Shown here in pieces: positions 14,175 to 21,114 of a stretch of DNA of 21,114 nucleotides. Location: positions 1 to 21,114 of IMG/VR virus record IMGVR_UViG_3300032240_000589; one strand, given 5' to 3'. Within the stretch, counting starts at the first letter, position 1. Each line of letters starts with the position of its first letter. The DNA is from a virus. The translations under genes and the position numbers were made by a program. Below the pieces are notes generated by a model that was not told where the DNA came from, searched no databases, and saw only the letters and a program-made list of their open reading frames with translations.

Positions 14175-14899
14175 AGTGTTTTCTTTCTATTATAAAGACT
14201 AACTAATCCAGTATGCGCTTCTCCATAAATTGTTTTATAATTTGGATAGTCTATTGGGAATTTTTTAACTTTAGTTTTTTTATATAGTATATTGTGCAGA
14301 GAAAATAATCTCTCAGTCACAAATGGAAAACCTGGTACTTGATTTCCATTATACGAAATTGTTTTCTCATACATGTAATGTTTCATTTCGGGATCATCTT
14401 CAATGATATTCAAACATTCATCTAGGAATGAAATAAAACTTTTCCAGAAATTCTCATTACCAATATAATAATTACAAGTGGCAAAGTCATCTGGATGATA
14501 CACATAATCTTCAACTTTAGTATTGATTCCCAATTTTGGAAATAATCTATTACAGAAATCTATCATGCCAGGAACCCATATGTCTCCTTGCGTCCATATG
14601 TTAGTATGTGTAGCAGCAACATCAAGAAATGGATCAATGTGATAGACATCGTAACCAGGATTATTTAATATCCATGCACGAAAAACTTCTGGTTCTAAAT
14701 GTGTTTTCTCCATCCAACGCCAAGATAATAATCCCCAATAGGCATCCGTACCTTTATGATTCTCATAGAGTTGTTTCCACATTGGGTATTCTCTAAGAAG
14801 TGGCTTAGGATTATTTAAGTTATTATACGGAATGAATACAGGACTTAGTTTACTTAATTGCTCTTCACTGTAATAAGATTGGTATAAACATAAATTCAT
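14171..14899 (-). CDS. Unrecognised protein in the sugar operon (242 aa), possibly glycosyltransferase-related
   Basis: I do not recognise the family with certainty. It begins MNLCLYQSYYSEEQL and has 'DAYWGLLSWRWMEKTHL' (about 52-68) and 'NNPGYDVYHIDPFLDV' (about 79-94). An aromatic-rich stretch 'FCNRLFPKLGI' follows. The pattern 'tryptophan-glycine-leucine-leucine-serine-tryptophan' followed by 'GYDVYxIxPF' recalls uncharacterised proteins of bacterial polysaccharide clusters. It overlaps the SDR gene upstream and the oxygenase downstream by four bases each, so it is made together with sugar-nucleotide enzymes. No signal peptide or membrane segment is seen. A role in transferring or detecting a sugar is a guess. 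Confidence 0.7.
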   Translation of the reverse strand: MNLCLYQSYYSEEQLSKLSPVFIPYNNLNNPKPLLREYPMWKQLYENHKGTDAYWGLLSWRWMEKTHLEPEVFRAWILNNPGYDVYHIDPFLDVAATHTNIWTQGDIWVPGMIDFCNRLFPKLGINTKVEDYVYHPDDFATCNYYIGNENFWKSFISFLDECLNIIEDDPEMKHYMYEKTISYNGNQVPGFPFVTERLFSLHNILYKKTKVKKFPIDYPNYKTIYGEAHTGLVSLYNRKKTL

Positions 14900-15717
14900 C
14901 GAATCATGTCCTCAATCATTTTTTCTTTATCAATGAATGGTTCGTATCCAAGTGCTTTTAATTTTTCTGCTTTCATCCACATAGAAAGTACCTGAACAGT
15001 CTTGTGAAACTCAGGTTGTGATATGGTATTAAAGTTACTTTTGCTATCTGTAATCTTCTTGGCATAATCTAACATATCGATAAATCTAATTGGTTCGTTA
15101 TTACCAATGTTATAGACAGTATTAAGTTCACCTTTTTCCATCACAATATTCAATGCTCTGCATACATCCGAAACATGAATATAATCACGCAACATTCCAC
15201 CACCCTCATAAACATTAATATCATTACCTGCTTTGATTTCATTGATTAGATGTTGAAGTGCATTCTTTTTTGGTGATGCTTTAGGATCACCGCTACCCAC
15301 CACATTAGATAAACGAAGGATGCGATACTTAATATTAAATGTCTTACAATAGCAGATCAGAAGTTCTTCTGCTGCTCGTTTAGTGATAGAATAAAAGCCT
15401 GATGGATTACATATGGATTCTTCGGTTGCGGGCATGTCAGTATGTCCGTAGACAAACCATGAACTAATAAAATTAAAGGTAACATCTTTATCTTTACATT
15501 GTTCCAATACACGCATCAAGGTAATCAAGTTTGTTTCAATGTCAATGTACGGATTGACTTTCATGTTATAATTTGTAATTGTCGAAATAAAATATAAAAT
15601 ATTTTTCGATTTAACTGTATAATCATGTTTATCATTCACAATACAATTGTCATGAGTCTGTACAAATTTTGACCCAATAAAACCATGTCCGCCGAATACT
15701 TGTAGATCGTTTACCAT
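14896..15717 (-). CDS. NAD(P)-dependent sugar-nucleotide epimerase/dehydratase/reductase, extended SDR (273 aa)
   Basis: The Rossmann glycine motif is GGHGFIG (9-15). The catalytic pair is in 'YSITK' (Y109, K113), with 'NFISSWFVYG' supplying the Ser segment. 'LRLSNVVGSGDP' and 'GGGMLRDYIHVSDVCRAL' are typical of NDP-sugar epimerases and reductases. At 273 residues it is short for a 4,6-dehydratase (usually 310-360) and nearer to the reductases that finish deoxysugar synthesis. Because its upstream partner looks like the 3-dehydrase RfbH, a CDP-3,6-dideoxyhexose reductase/synthase role (as abequose or paratose synthase) is a reasonable inference. Its start lies within the end of the RfbH-like gene (7-base overlap). 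Confidence 0.88.
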   Translation of the reverse strand: MVNDLQVFGGHGFIGSKFVQTHDNCIVNDKHDYTVKSKNILYFISTITNYNMKVNPYIDIETNLITLMRVLEQCKDKDVTFNFISSWFVYGHTDMPATEESICNPSGFYSITKRAAEELLICYCKTFNIKYRILRLSNVVGSGDPKASPKKNALQHLINEIKAGNDINVYEGGGMLRDYIHVSDVCRALNIVMEKGELNTVYNIGNNEPIRFIDMLDYAKKITDSKSNFNTISQPEFHKTVQVLSMWMKAEKLKALGYEPFIDKEKMIEDMIR

Positions 15718-16988
15718 TTTTGCATTACCTCTTCAAGATAAGCAAACACCTTCTCATTATAAAATGGTGGGCATCCTAAAAAGAATACATGAGATAATGC
15801 TTTGTTCGCATTAGGATACTTACTGAAATCATCTAAGTTTTTAAAACCAGGATGCAACAAAATATTACCAGCAAAGTATGGACGTGTCTGAACTCGATTT
15901 GACTCAAAGAAATCGACCATGAATTCTTTTTGTTCTTGCGACTCACATACAATTGGAACACCAAACCAAGATGGATCAGATTTGTCTAATACTTTGACAG
16001 GCTTGATGCCAATATGTTTAACTAACAATTCTTCGATTCTATTCTTGTGCAATCTACGTTTAGTTTCAATCTCATCAATCTTACCTAATTGAGCAAGACC
16101 AATAGCACCCTGTAAATCTAATGGTTTGATATTGTAACCAGCATGCCTAAATATATATTTGTGATCAATGATACCATCATAATTATCTAACCAATTGGAA
16201 AAACGTTTACCACAGGTACCGCAAGGCAATGTATTATTAATACCAATGCAATAGCAATCACGACCCCACCAAGAAATACTTCTAACGGTTTCGATAAACT
16301 CTTTATCGTTTGATGATACCATACCACCTTCACCTGTGGAGATATGATGTGCTGGATAGAACGAACATGACCATGCGAAATATAACTCATTGATCAACTT
16401 GCCATCCCACATTGTACCCAATGAATCACAATTATCACCGATTAATAGGATGTTGTGTCGATTACATATATCGACTATTCTATCCATATCAGGTGGATTA
16501 GCAAGAACTGGTGAAACAAAAATTGCTTTTGTTTTTGGTGTAATCTTTTCTTCAATTAGATTGACATCAAAGTTTAGGGTATCAAACTCAATGTCAATAA
16601 AAACTGGTTTTAGATTTGTCTGAACGATAGGAGCGATTGTGGTAGCAAAGCCGACAGGAGAAACAATAATTTCATCACCATCATTCCATTTGAAGTGTGA
16701 TTTGAGTGCGGCAAGCATAGCAAGATTTGCTGAACTGCCAGAATTGACCATATGAGAATAGCCAGCATTAAATCTCTTGGCAAATGCTTCTTGGAATTTT
16801 AAGACGTTTTCACCTGATGCTATCCATGCACCAGTAAGAAAAGCAGTCATTGCCAATTCTATTTCATTGTGATCCCAGTATTGTCCAGAGTAAAGCACAT
16901 AGTCTTTTTCTGGATTAAAGTTATCATAATTTTGTATATACTTTGGCTTAGCAATTCTGCTAAGTTCTTTAATCATATTTTCTATCAT
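15711..16988 (-). CDS. rfbH: RfbH/E1-like CDP-6-deoxy-4-hexulose 3-dehydrase, [2Fe-2S] PMP enzyme (425 aa)
   Basis: This DegT/DnrJ-type protein has the marks of the E1/RfbH subgroup. In 'SFYPAHHISTGEGG' the usual PLP-binding Lys is replaced by His (H214 by alignment). Cysteines C187, C245 and C247 sit in the exact C-X57-C-X1-C spacing of E1's iron-sulfur ligands; a fourth is C256 or C259 in 'CGTCGKRFSNW'. RfbH removes the 3-hydroxyl from CDP-4-keto-6-deoxyglucose in 3,6-dideoxyhexose synthesis, using an electron-donating reductase (E3) not seen here. Length is near the family's 435-440. The start at 16988 has AGGTGAT upstream. It heads a sugar block inserted after uvsW, which could build or alter a surface sugar. 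Confidence 0.92.
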   Translation of the reverse strand: MIENMIKELSRIAKPKYIQNYDNFNPEKDYVLYSGQYWDHNEIELAMTAFLTGAWIASGENVLKFQEAFAKRFNAGYSHMVNSGSSANLAMLAALKSHFKWNDGDEIIVSPVGFATTIAPIVQTNLKPVFIDIEFDTLNFDVNLIEEKITPKTKAIFVSPVLANPPDMDRIVDICNRHNILLIGDNCDSLGTMWDGKLINELYFAWSCSFYPAHHISTGEGGMVSSNDKEFIETVRSISWWGRDCYCIGINNTLPCGTCGKRFSNWLDNYDGIIDHKYIFRHAGYNIKPLDLQGAIGLAQLGKIDEIETKRRLHKNRIEELLVKHIGIKPVKVLDKSDPSWFGVPIVCESQEQKEFMVDFFESNRVQTRPYFAGNILLHPGFKNLDDFSKYPNANKALSHVFFLGCPPFYNEKVFAYLEEVMQKW

Positions 16989-17003
16989 AACGAATCACCT
17001 ATA

Positions 17004-17423
17004 TTAATGTAATGTTCTGTTCTTCACTTCTTCTACAAATTGAATTAAGTCTTCCATACTATACTCTTCTTCACTATCATCTTCTTCACCCGCTTGATCT
17101 TTCAACAACCCTGCAATCATATCTTCAGACTTTTCCATCTCAAGCATAGTTTTGATTACAAGATTTTCATAATACTCTATCATCGATTCTTTTGGATCAA
17201 CAATAGTAATTATATCCGAGTTATACACCAATGCACTATTATCTTTGATCAATTCTACTGGTAACCATGGCATCATCATCATTACAGTTTGACCTGTAGG
17301 CATCCGGCGAAATATCAATCTCATTGGATCTTCAAGAAGAACTGTTTCTTCTTGTTCTTCGCCTATCATAGATGCCATAATATCTTCACCAGTCTGCATT
17401 CTTATAATTTTTACATTATGCAT
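17004..17423 (-). CDS. Small Sm-like protein (139 aa), conserved-type phage protein
   Basis: The first 85 residues look like a small beta-barrel of Sm/LSm type: 'VKIIRMQTGEDIMASM' as strand 1-2, 'VLLEDPMRLIF' as strand 3, 'VMMMMPWLPVE' and 'IITIVDPKESMIEYYENLV' as the closing segment. The rest is an acidic, probably disordered stretch (EEDDSEEEYSMEDL) and a short helix. Proteins with the same 'MxTGEDIxA...LxDP...PWxP...V..P...Y' pattern are, as I recall, widespread in T4-like cyanophages, without known function. RNA binding is suggested by the fold only. The start overlaps the end of uvsW by eight bases. Confidence 0.75.
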   Translation of the reverse strand: MHNVKIIRMQTGEDIMASMIGEEQEETVLLEDPMRLIFRRMPTGQTVMMMMPWLPVELIKDNSALVYNSDIITIVDPKESMIEYYENLVIKTMLEMEKSEDMIAGLLKDQAGEEDDSEEEYSMEDLIQFVEEVKNRTLH

Positions 17424-18879
17424 TCTTGACCTCTATGTTGTAGAACTTGTATTTGAATTTTTCCTCATCGTATATTTTAACACGTTCGGCAAAATGTTTC
17501 AAGGTAAAATTCACATGTTTGCCTGTACGAAAATCATCTACAATATCATATAGAACTGCCTCAGTTTTGTTCTCACCTATTCTAAGACCACGACCAATAG
17601 ACTGTAAATTTCTTACTCTTGATTTGCTTGGAGAAGCAAATACGACATTATGCAAATTCCGTATATTGATGCCGGTACTAAAAGTGCCATAAGAGGCAAC
17701 GATGATTGCATCATTTTGTGTCTCTGTAATCTCACGAACTTGTTCACGGACTTCAACATCTGTTCCACCATACACAAAGAAAACGTGGCGATCACCAGCC
17801 TTCTCTTTAATAATCTTATGCAGTTCTTTACCATGTCTCTCAACTAACTGAAATAATACAAGTGAGTTACCTTCTAACGACAACACCAAGTTACGAATAA
17901 ATTCATTTCGATACTTACTCTTTACTATATATTCTATCTCATTTTGATAGTCCCAACCACGTGATGCTTTACATGCTTCTTCTGGATACTTGAGTATCAA
18001 TGCTTTGATTTTGAAGTCTGCTAATTGTTTCTTCTCAATCAATTCAGCAGTGGTAGTAGATTGAAACACTGGTCCAAACAAACCTTCTAGCACCAATCGA
18101 TGCGTATTTGTGCCATCAATAGTACCTGTACAACCAATTCGATACTTTGCTTTAGTCAGACCAGTCATGATGGTTGTCAATGACTTTGCTTTGAACTGGT
18201 GTGCTTCATCACCAAGAACGAAATCAAACTGTTCAAAGTATTCTGGTGGATTCTTATAGATTGATTGCCATGTTGTGATAGTCAAAAACTTTTCAGTAGT
18301 CTTATCTTTACCTGAGTATTGTCTATGACAATATTTTTCTGAATCATAATCATAATCTTCAAAATCTTTATACATTTGTTCTACCAATGATGTAGTAGGA
18401 ACAATTAGCAAACCTTTTTTGTGATTGCGTTGTATGTACCTTAGAATGATGTACTGTATTAGAGATTTGCCTGATGCGGTAGGTGAAAGCAAAAGCATTC
18501 GTTTATTTCTAATTGCATGAACAAATGCTTTTAATTGATAGTCCCGAACTTCATGAGGTAAATTTAAGGTAGCAATAAATTCTTTTGCTTCCACTACCGA
18601 GAAATCTGTAGTAGAATTAATTGATGAATCGATTTCTAACTTATAATCTCTTTCAATGCAGAACTTTTCTATGTATGGAACAAGACCATGATATATGGTA
18701 GTTGAACGAAGATCAGCAAGTCGAATCTTGCCATCCCACATTCTGTTCTTATATGCTGGCATGAACTGATAACCAGGAACATAGAATGTAAAGTAGTCGG
18801 CAAGTTCTTGTGCTATGCCTTTGTCACATGCGAATCGAATGAATGCTTCATTCTGCTTATATAAAACTAGATCAGACAC
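17416..18879 (-). CDS. uvsW: DNA/RNA helicase UvsW (487 aa)
   Basis: This superfamily 2 helicase resembles T4 UvsW. It has the N-terminal 'FTFYVPGYQFMPAYKNRMWDGKIRLAD' (T4 'FFSFEADGYRFNPRFRYGNWDGRIRLLD'), Walker A 'PTASGKS' (133-139), DEAH (224-227), 'CTGTIDG' and motif VI 'QSIGRGLRIGE'. UvsW unwinds branched DNA and R-loops and switches T4 from origin to recombination-dependent replication. The frame opens at a TTG (18903), but I chose the GTG at 18879. It gives an N-terminus of the T4 length and overlaps the UvsY stop by eight bases. Neither start has a clear ribosome site, so translational coupling to uvsY is likely. Confidence 0.95.
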   Translation of the reverse strand: MSDLVLYKQNEAFIRFACDKGIAQELADYFTFYVPGYQFMPAYKNRMWDGKIRLADLRSTTIYHGLVPYIEKFCIERDYKLEIDSSINSTTDFSVVEAKEFIATLNLPHEVRDYQLKAFVHAIRNKRMLLLSPTASGKSLIQYIILRYIQRNHKKGLLIVPTTSLVEQMYKDFEDYDYDSEKYCHRQYSGKDKTTEKFLTITTWQSIYKNPPEYFEQFDFVLGDEAHQFKAKSLTTIMTGLTKAKYRIGCTGTIDGTNTHRLVLEGLFGPVFQSTTTAELIEKKQLADFKIKALILKYPEEACKASRGWDYQNEIEYIVKSKYRNEFIRNLVLSLEGNSLVLFQLVERHGKELHKIIKEKAGDRHVFFVYGGTDVEVREQVREITETQNDAIIVASYGTFSTGINIRNLHNVVFASPSKSRVRNLQSIGRGLRIGENKTEAVLYDIVDDFRTGKHVNFTLKHFAERVKIYDEEKFKYKFYNIEVKNA

Positions 18880-19306
18880 CTTGTATAAACTTTTCCCAGT
18901 CAATGAACGATCTAAGTTGGAATGTCCTAGAGTTCAGTTCTTTTAATATAGCATTACAAACATCAACAACTTCTTCATGCATCATCTTAGATGCCAGATA
19001 CTTATTGATATCTTCATCTGCATCCAAGTATGTAGTGATGTCGGATTTGAGGGTGAATGGAAATGGCTCCCAACCATGTTTCTTCAAATCATCATCATCT
19101 AATTTACCTGTATAGTATTCCCACTTGAGTTTCTTCATGCGGTTATATTTAAACTCGGCATCCTTCACTAACAGTCTATGTTGTGATAGAATGTTGAGAT
19201 ACTTGCTGTGAAGTTTAGGAATATCTATCAGTGCTTTACCTGGTTCAGTACGATCTATATTAGAATCGTCTGCCCACATTTTTAATACATCATCAAGTTT
19301 GCTCAT
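18872..19306 (-). CDS. uvsY: Recombination mediator UvsY (144 aa)
   Basis: The length (T4 UvsY is 137) and segments fit: 'KLHSKYLNILSQHRLLVKDAEFKYNRMKKLKWEYYTGK' corresponds to T4 'SKWLNKHSSIKKEML...LKARLDYYSGR', 'DITTYLDADEDINKYLASK' to 'KTVLSADKDVLKVD', and the end 'ELNSRTFQLRSFIDWEKFIQG' to 'AIKSRGFAIKHIQDMRAFEAG'. UvsY loads the recombinase UvsX on gp32-covered single strands. It is next to uvsW as in T4. The start has a very strong AAGGAGG ribosome site, part of which can pair in a small hairpin. Confidence 0.93.
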   Translation of the reverse strand: MSKLDDVLKMWADDSNIDRTEPGKALIDIPKLHSKYLNILSQHRLLVKDAEFKYNRMKKLKWEYYTGKLDDDDLKKHGWEPFPFTLKSDITTYLDADEDINKYLASKMMHEEVVDVCNAILKELNSRTFQLRSFIDWEKFIQGV

Positions 19307-19313
19307 AACTTAC

Positions 19314-19326
19314 CTCCTTCTAGGAG
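19314..19326 (-). promoter_or_regulatory. Small hairpin covering the uvsY ribosome-binding site
   Basis: Minus strand CTCCT-AGA-AGGAG is a 5-bp stem with a 3-base loop, and the 3' arm is most of the AAGGAGG site of uvsY. It could damp or time translation. The stem is short, so the effect may be small. Confidence 0.4.
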
Positions 19327-19336
19327 TATAACACAT

Positions 19337-19876
19337 CTATATCAATTTTTCAACATTAAAATAGGTAAATCTAAATGTGGCATCGGAAGTAATAATAGTC
19401 TCTGGTGTATCCGTAGATGACATCATAAAACCACCAATAGAAATTGGGAACATATTAAAGAAGTTAAATTTAAAATATGGTTTGTTTGATGCTGAAAGAA
19501 TAGTTACCGCACCATCTGCATACTGTGGGGTTTTAGATTGAGCAGTAGTGGTAAATCGATTTTGTTGTCCAAGATTTACATACTCTTCAAATGAAGTTGG
19601 AAATGTCATACCACGAAGCCAATCATGAATTTCTAACCAACCTGTCATCTCTGCATCTACCATAAAGGTAATGTTCAATGTGTCATAGATTGCTTTTTCA
19701 CCTGGAGCATACAGTTCAACAAATGGATTGTTTACTGGTATCTCAGATGTTGATAAGCCAGGCAATGTTATTGTCTGACAAAAGTATTGAAGATTGGGTG
19801 CTCTAGAAAAGTTCAACTGGAACTTATTCCCTTGGAGCATGTTTGGATTAGATGGATTTCTATTGAGTGCGGTCAT
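19337..19876 (-). CDS. Tail-tube-fold protein, gp19/gp54-like (179 aa)
   Basis: The sequence has the T4 gp19 family pattern: 'NKFQLNFSRAPNLQYFCQTITLPGLS' (about 17-42), 'VELYAPGEKAIYDTLNITFMVDAEMTGWLEIHDWLRGM' (about 53-90) and a C-terminal beta stretch 'SDATFRFTYFNVEKLI'. T4 gp19 (163 residues) forms the inner tube; related folds are gp54 (tube initiator) and the tail terminator gp3. As it lies alone between gp23 and uvsY, away from a sheath gene, it may be a paralogue such as a tube-end protein rather than the major tube protein. An exact late promoter sits just before the start, as expected for a structural gene. The C-terminal aromatic-rich segment 'YFKFNFFNMFPISIGG' is unlike T4 gp19. 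Confidence 0.82.
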   Translation of the reverse strand: MTALNRNPSNPNMLQGNKFQLNFSRAPNLQYFCQTITLPGLSTSEIPVNNPFVELYAPGEKAIYDTLNITFMVDAEMTGWLEIHDWLRGMTFPTSFEEYVNLGQQNRFTTTAQSKTPQYADGAVTILSASNKPYFKFNFFNMFPISIGGFMMSSTDTPETIITSDATFRFTYFNVEKLI

Positions 19877-19881
19877 ATGTG

Positions 19882-19889
19882 TATTTATA
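19882..19889 (-). promoter_or_regulatory. T4-type late promoter TATAAATA
   Basis: The octamer TATAAATA (minus strand, 19889-19882) is identical to the T4 late -10 consensus recognised by gp55. It lies only five bases before the tail-tube start codon. T4 transcripts begin about six bases after this box, so the message would start at or next to the ATG and have almost no leader. Confidence 0.85.
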
Positions 19890-19894
19890 TGGAT

Positions 19895-19923
19895 AAAAAA
19901 AGGGGGAGAATTTCTTCTCCCCC
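19895..19923 (-). terminator. Strong intrinsic terminator after major capsid gene
   Basis: Minus strand GGGGGAGAA-GAAA-TTCTCCCCC is a perfect 9-bp GC-rich stem closed by a GNRA-type GAAA tetraloop and followed by seven T residues. It follows the gp23 stop by 41 bases and immediately precedes the next late promoter, so it isolates the capsid transcript from downstream genes. Confidence 0.96.
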
Positions 19924-19964
19924 AATCAGTCTCTTATTATTATAAGAATAGTCGAGACTTTAAA

Positions 19965-21114
19965 TTACATCAAGTTAGTGATACCGAACGAACGATAGTA
20001 GTTGTTTACACCAACTGTGTCGATACGACCTAAACCTGCGCCAGTACCTTCAGCAAATGGGTTTGCAACCATGCCGTAACGTGTCTTGAAGCCAATCTTA
20101 GGTTGGAATGTACCTGTATCAACAGCACGAACCATTTGCAGAGGAACGTATGGGCAGTAGAACAAACCTGCGTCATAAGCATTCGTACCTTTGTAACCAA
20201 CAACTGCAAATTCAGCAGTAGAGCCAGTTTGTGAATATGGATCGATGTACACTTTGATACGACCGAAGATTGTACCAGCAAATGTATTGCCAGTGTCATC
20301 AACTGTCAACGATACTTGACCAGCAAGTGCTGAGTTGTAATCGAGAATGCCAGCCATTGCCAGAGCAGAAGCAACATCAGAAGAACAAATCATGATGTTA
20401 CCTTTACCGCGACGAGTTGTCTTGGCAATTTGATTTGCTTCACGTTCGATTTGGAATGCCAAACCTTTGATTTTTTCAACCATCCAACGACCGTTCGAAT
20501 CTGTATCCAGATTGAACACGCCCTTAGTAGTTGTGCCTGCTTGTGCGCCACGCTTCGATGTGAAGTAAATTGTACGAATAACTTCACGGTTAATTTCAGC
20601 AAGAATTTCAGCAGACAGGATGTTTGCTAATTCAGTTTCAGCATCCAGACCATGAACTGCTTTCAAGTCTTGTGCCAATTCCATCGAGTATTCTGCTTTC
20701 AGAGCACGGGTCTTAGCAGTAACAGTAACTTTCTCAATCGAGAATGCCATCTGTTGGAATGTGTTACCAGCAGCACCGTCACCCAATGCTTCAGCGGAAC
20801 CAGTAGTCATTGCAGCACCAGAAACAGCGTTACCTACAAATACGTCAGTACCGTTAGCCGAAATAGTCATCGAACCAGCAGTGATAGCACCGTTAGCGCC
20901 AGAGAAGTTTGTATTGGCTTCGTTGTAGAATGCTTCAGTACCGCCTTGTGAGTCGTACTTAGTACGCATTGCAAAGATCAAACCTGTAGGACCAGTCATT
21001 GGCTGAACGCCGCAAAAGTCATAAGCAATCAGATTAGGCAACGAACGACGAACCAAACTGATAAGGATTGGATCGAAACCAGCAACTGGGCCAGCAGCAG
21101 CAGCACCGCCACCG
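19965..21114 (-). CDS. 23: Major capsid protein gp23 (partial, C-terminal 382 residues)
   Basis: The window holds the C-terminal part; the frame continues past the right edge, so the true start is outside. Visible at its beginning is 'GGGAAAAGPVAGFDPILIS', then 'LVRRSLPNLIAYDFCGVQPMTGPTGLIFAMRTKY', nearly identical to T4 gp23 'MVRRTMPQLIAYDLAGVQPMTGPTGLIFAMR'. 'FSIEKVTVTAKTRALKAEYSMELAQDLKAVHGLDAETELANILSAEI' is likewise a hallmark of gp23. The end 'NNYYRSFGITNLM' matches the gp23 C-terminus. It forms the hexamers of the capsid; in T4 a precursor is cut by gp21, whose site would be upstream of this window. A hairpin terminator follows. Confidence 0.97.
   Translation of the reverse strand, partial: GGGAAAAGPVAGFDPILISLVRRSLPNLIAYDFCGVQPMTGPTGLIFAMRTKYDSQGGTEAFYNEANTNFSGANGAITAGSMTISANGTDVFVGNAVSGAAMTTGSAEALGDGAAGNTFQQMAFSIEKVTVTAKTRALKAEYSMELAQDLKAVHGLDAETELANILSAEILAEINREVIRTIYFTSKRGAQAGTTTKGVFNLDTDSNGRWMVEKIKGLAFQIEREANQIAKTTRRGKGNIMICSSDVASALAMAGILDYNSALAGQVSLTVDDTGNTFAGTIFGRIKVYIDPYSQTGSTAEFAVVGYKGTNAYDAGLFYCPYVPLQMVRAVDTGTFQPKIGFKTRYGMVANPFAEGTGAGLGRIDTVGVNNYYRSFGITNLM

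Noticed and set aside
18880-18903. TTG as the start of uvsW
   Set aside because: No ribosome site, and it makes the N-terminus longer than T4 UvsW; the GTG at 18879 fits better, though not proven.
20652-20951. Plus-strand Ser/Cys-rich frame opposite gp23
   Set aside because: An antisense shadow of the major capsid gene, whose own frame matches T4 gp23 throughout.
1-21114. tRNA genes, CRISPR arrays, insertion sequences, integrase or attachment sites
   Set aside because: No cloverleaf, regularly spaced repeats, transposase or recombinase frames were seen on either strand; nearly all sequence is accounted for by phage genes.

Overview
The window is a tightly packed, AT-rich stretch of a T4-like contractile-tailed phage genome. 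Every supported gene is on the minus strand, so the biology reads from right to left. The recognised genes are a T4 core set: major capsid protein gp23, a tail-tube-fold protein, UvsY, UvsW, late sigma factor gp55, the gp47/gp46 nuclease pair, sliding clamp gp45 and clamp loader gp44. The arrangement, with auxiliary genes inserted between core genes, resembles the distant T4 relatives of aquatic bacteria (cyanophage/pelagiphage type). No photosynthesis gene is present, so the host cannot be named.

Layout in the direction of transcription. (1) 21114-19337: gp23, a strong intrinsic terminator, an exact T4-type late promoter, then a tail-tube-fold gene. (2) 19306-13395: uvsY, uvsW and an Sm-like small protein. 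A sugar/oxygenase block follows, with mostly 4-base overlaps: an RfbH/E1-like [2Fe-2S] dehydrase, an extended SDR, an unrecognised protein and a 2OG-Fe(II) oxygenase. (3) 13285-9214: gp55, gp47, gp46, a 58-aa protein and peptide deformylase. (4) 9233-6537: an asparagine-synthetase-like PP-loop enzyme, a cytosine-C5 DNA methyltransferase and a CmoA-like carboxy-SAM synthase. (5) 6475-2368: a 58-aa protein, a metallopeptidase/VWA protein, a MoxR/CobS-type AAA+ ATPase and a small HTH protein. These have TTGACA-N17-type promoters. (6) 2297-1: a GT-A-like glycosyltransferase, a DUF5664 protein, gp45, a small protein and gp44 (cut by the window edge).

The strongest candidate for an undescribed system is block 4. 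The CmoA-like gene overlaps the methyltransferase by ATGA. The methyltransferase's motif X has Arg where the family has Asn (GRMV instead of GN-A/S-V). From memory, this is the position where a basic residue made an engineered C5-methyltransferase accept carboxy-SAM. The third gene belongs to a superfamily that adenylates carboxylates and then amidates them. I infer a DNA hypermodification pathway: cytosine to 5-carboxymethylcytosine, then possibly to an amide or other conjugate. This is a hypothesis from sequence only.

A second notable module is the MoxR/VWA pair. Its two genes carry near-duplicate promoter-plus-leader segments, and the neighbouring HTH gene has a perfect inverted repeat inside its promoter. 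There is no gene-free stretch longer than 300 bases. I found no tRNA or rRNA gene, CRISPR array, insertion sequence or integrase.
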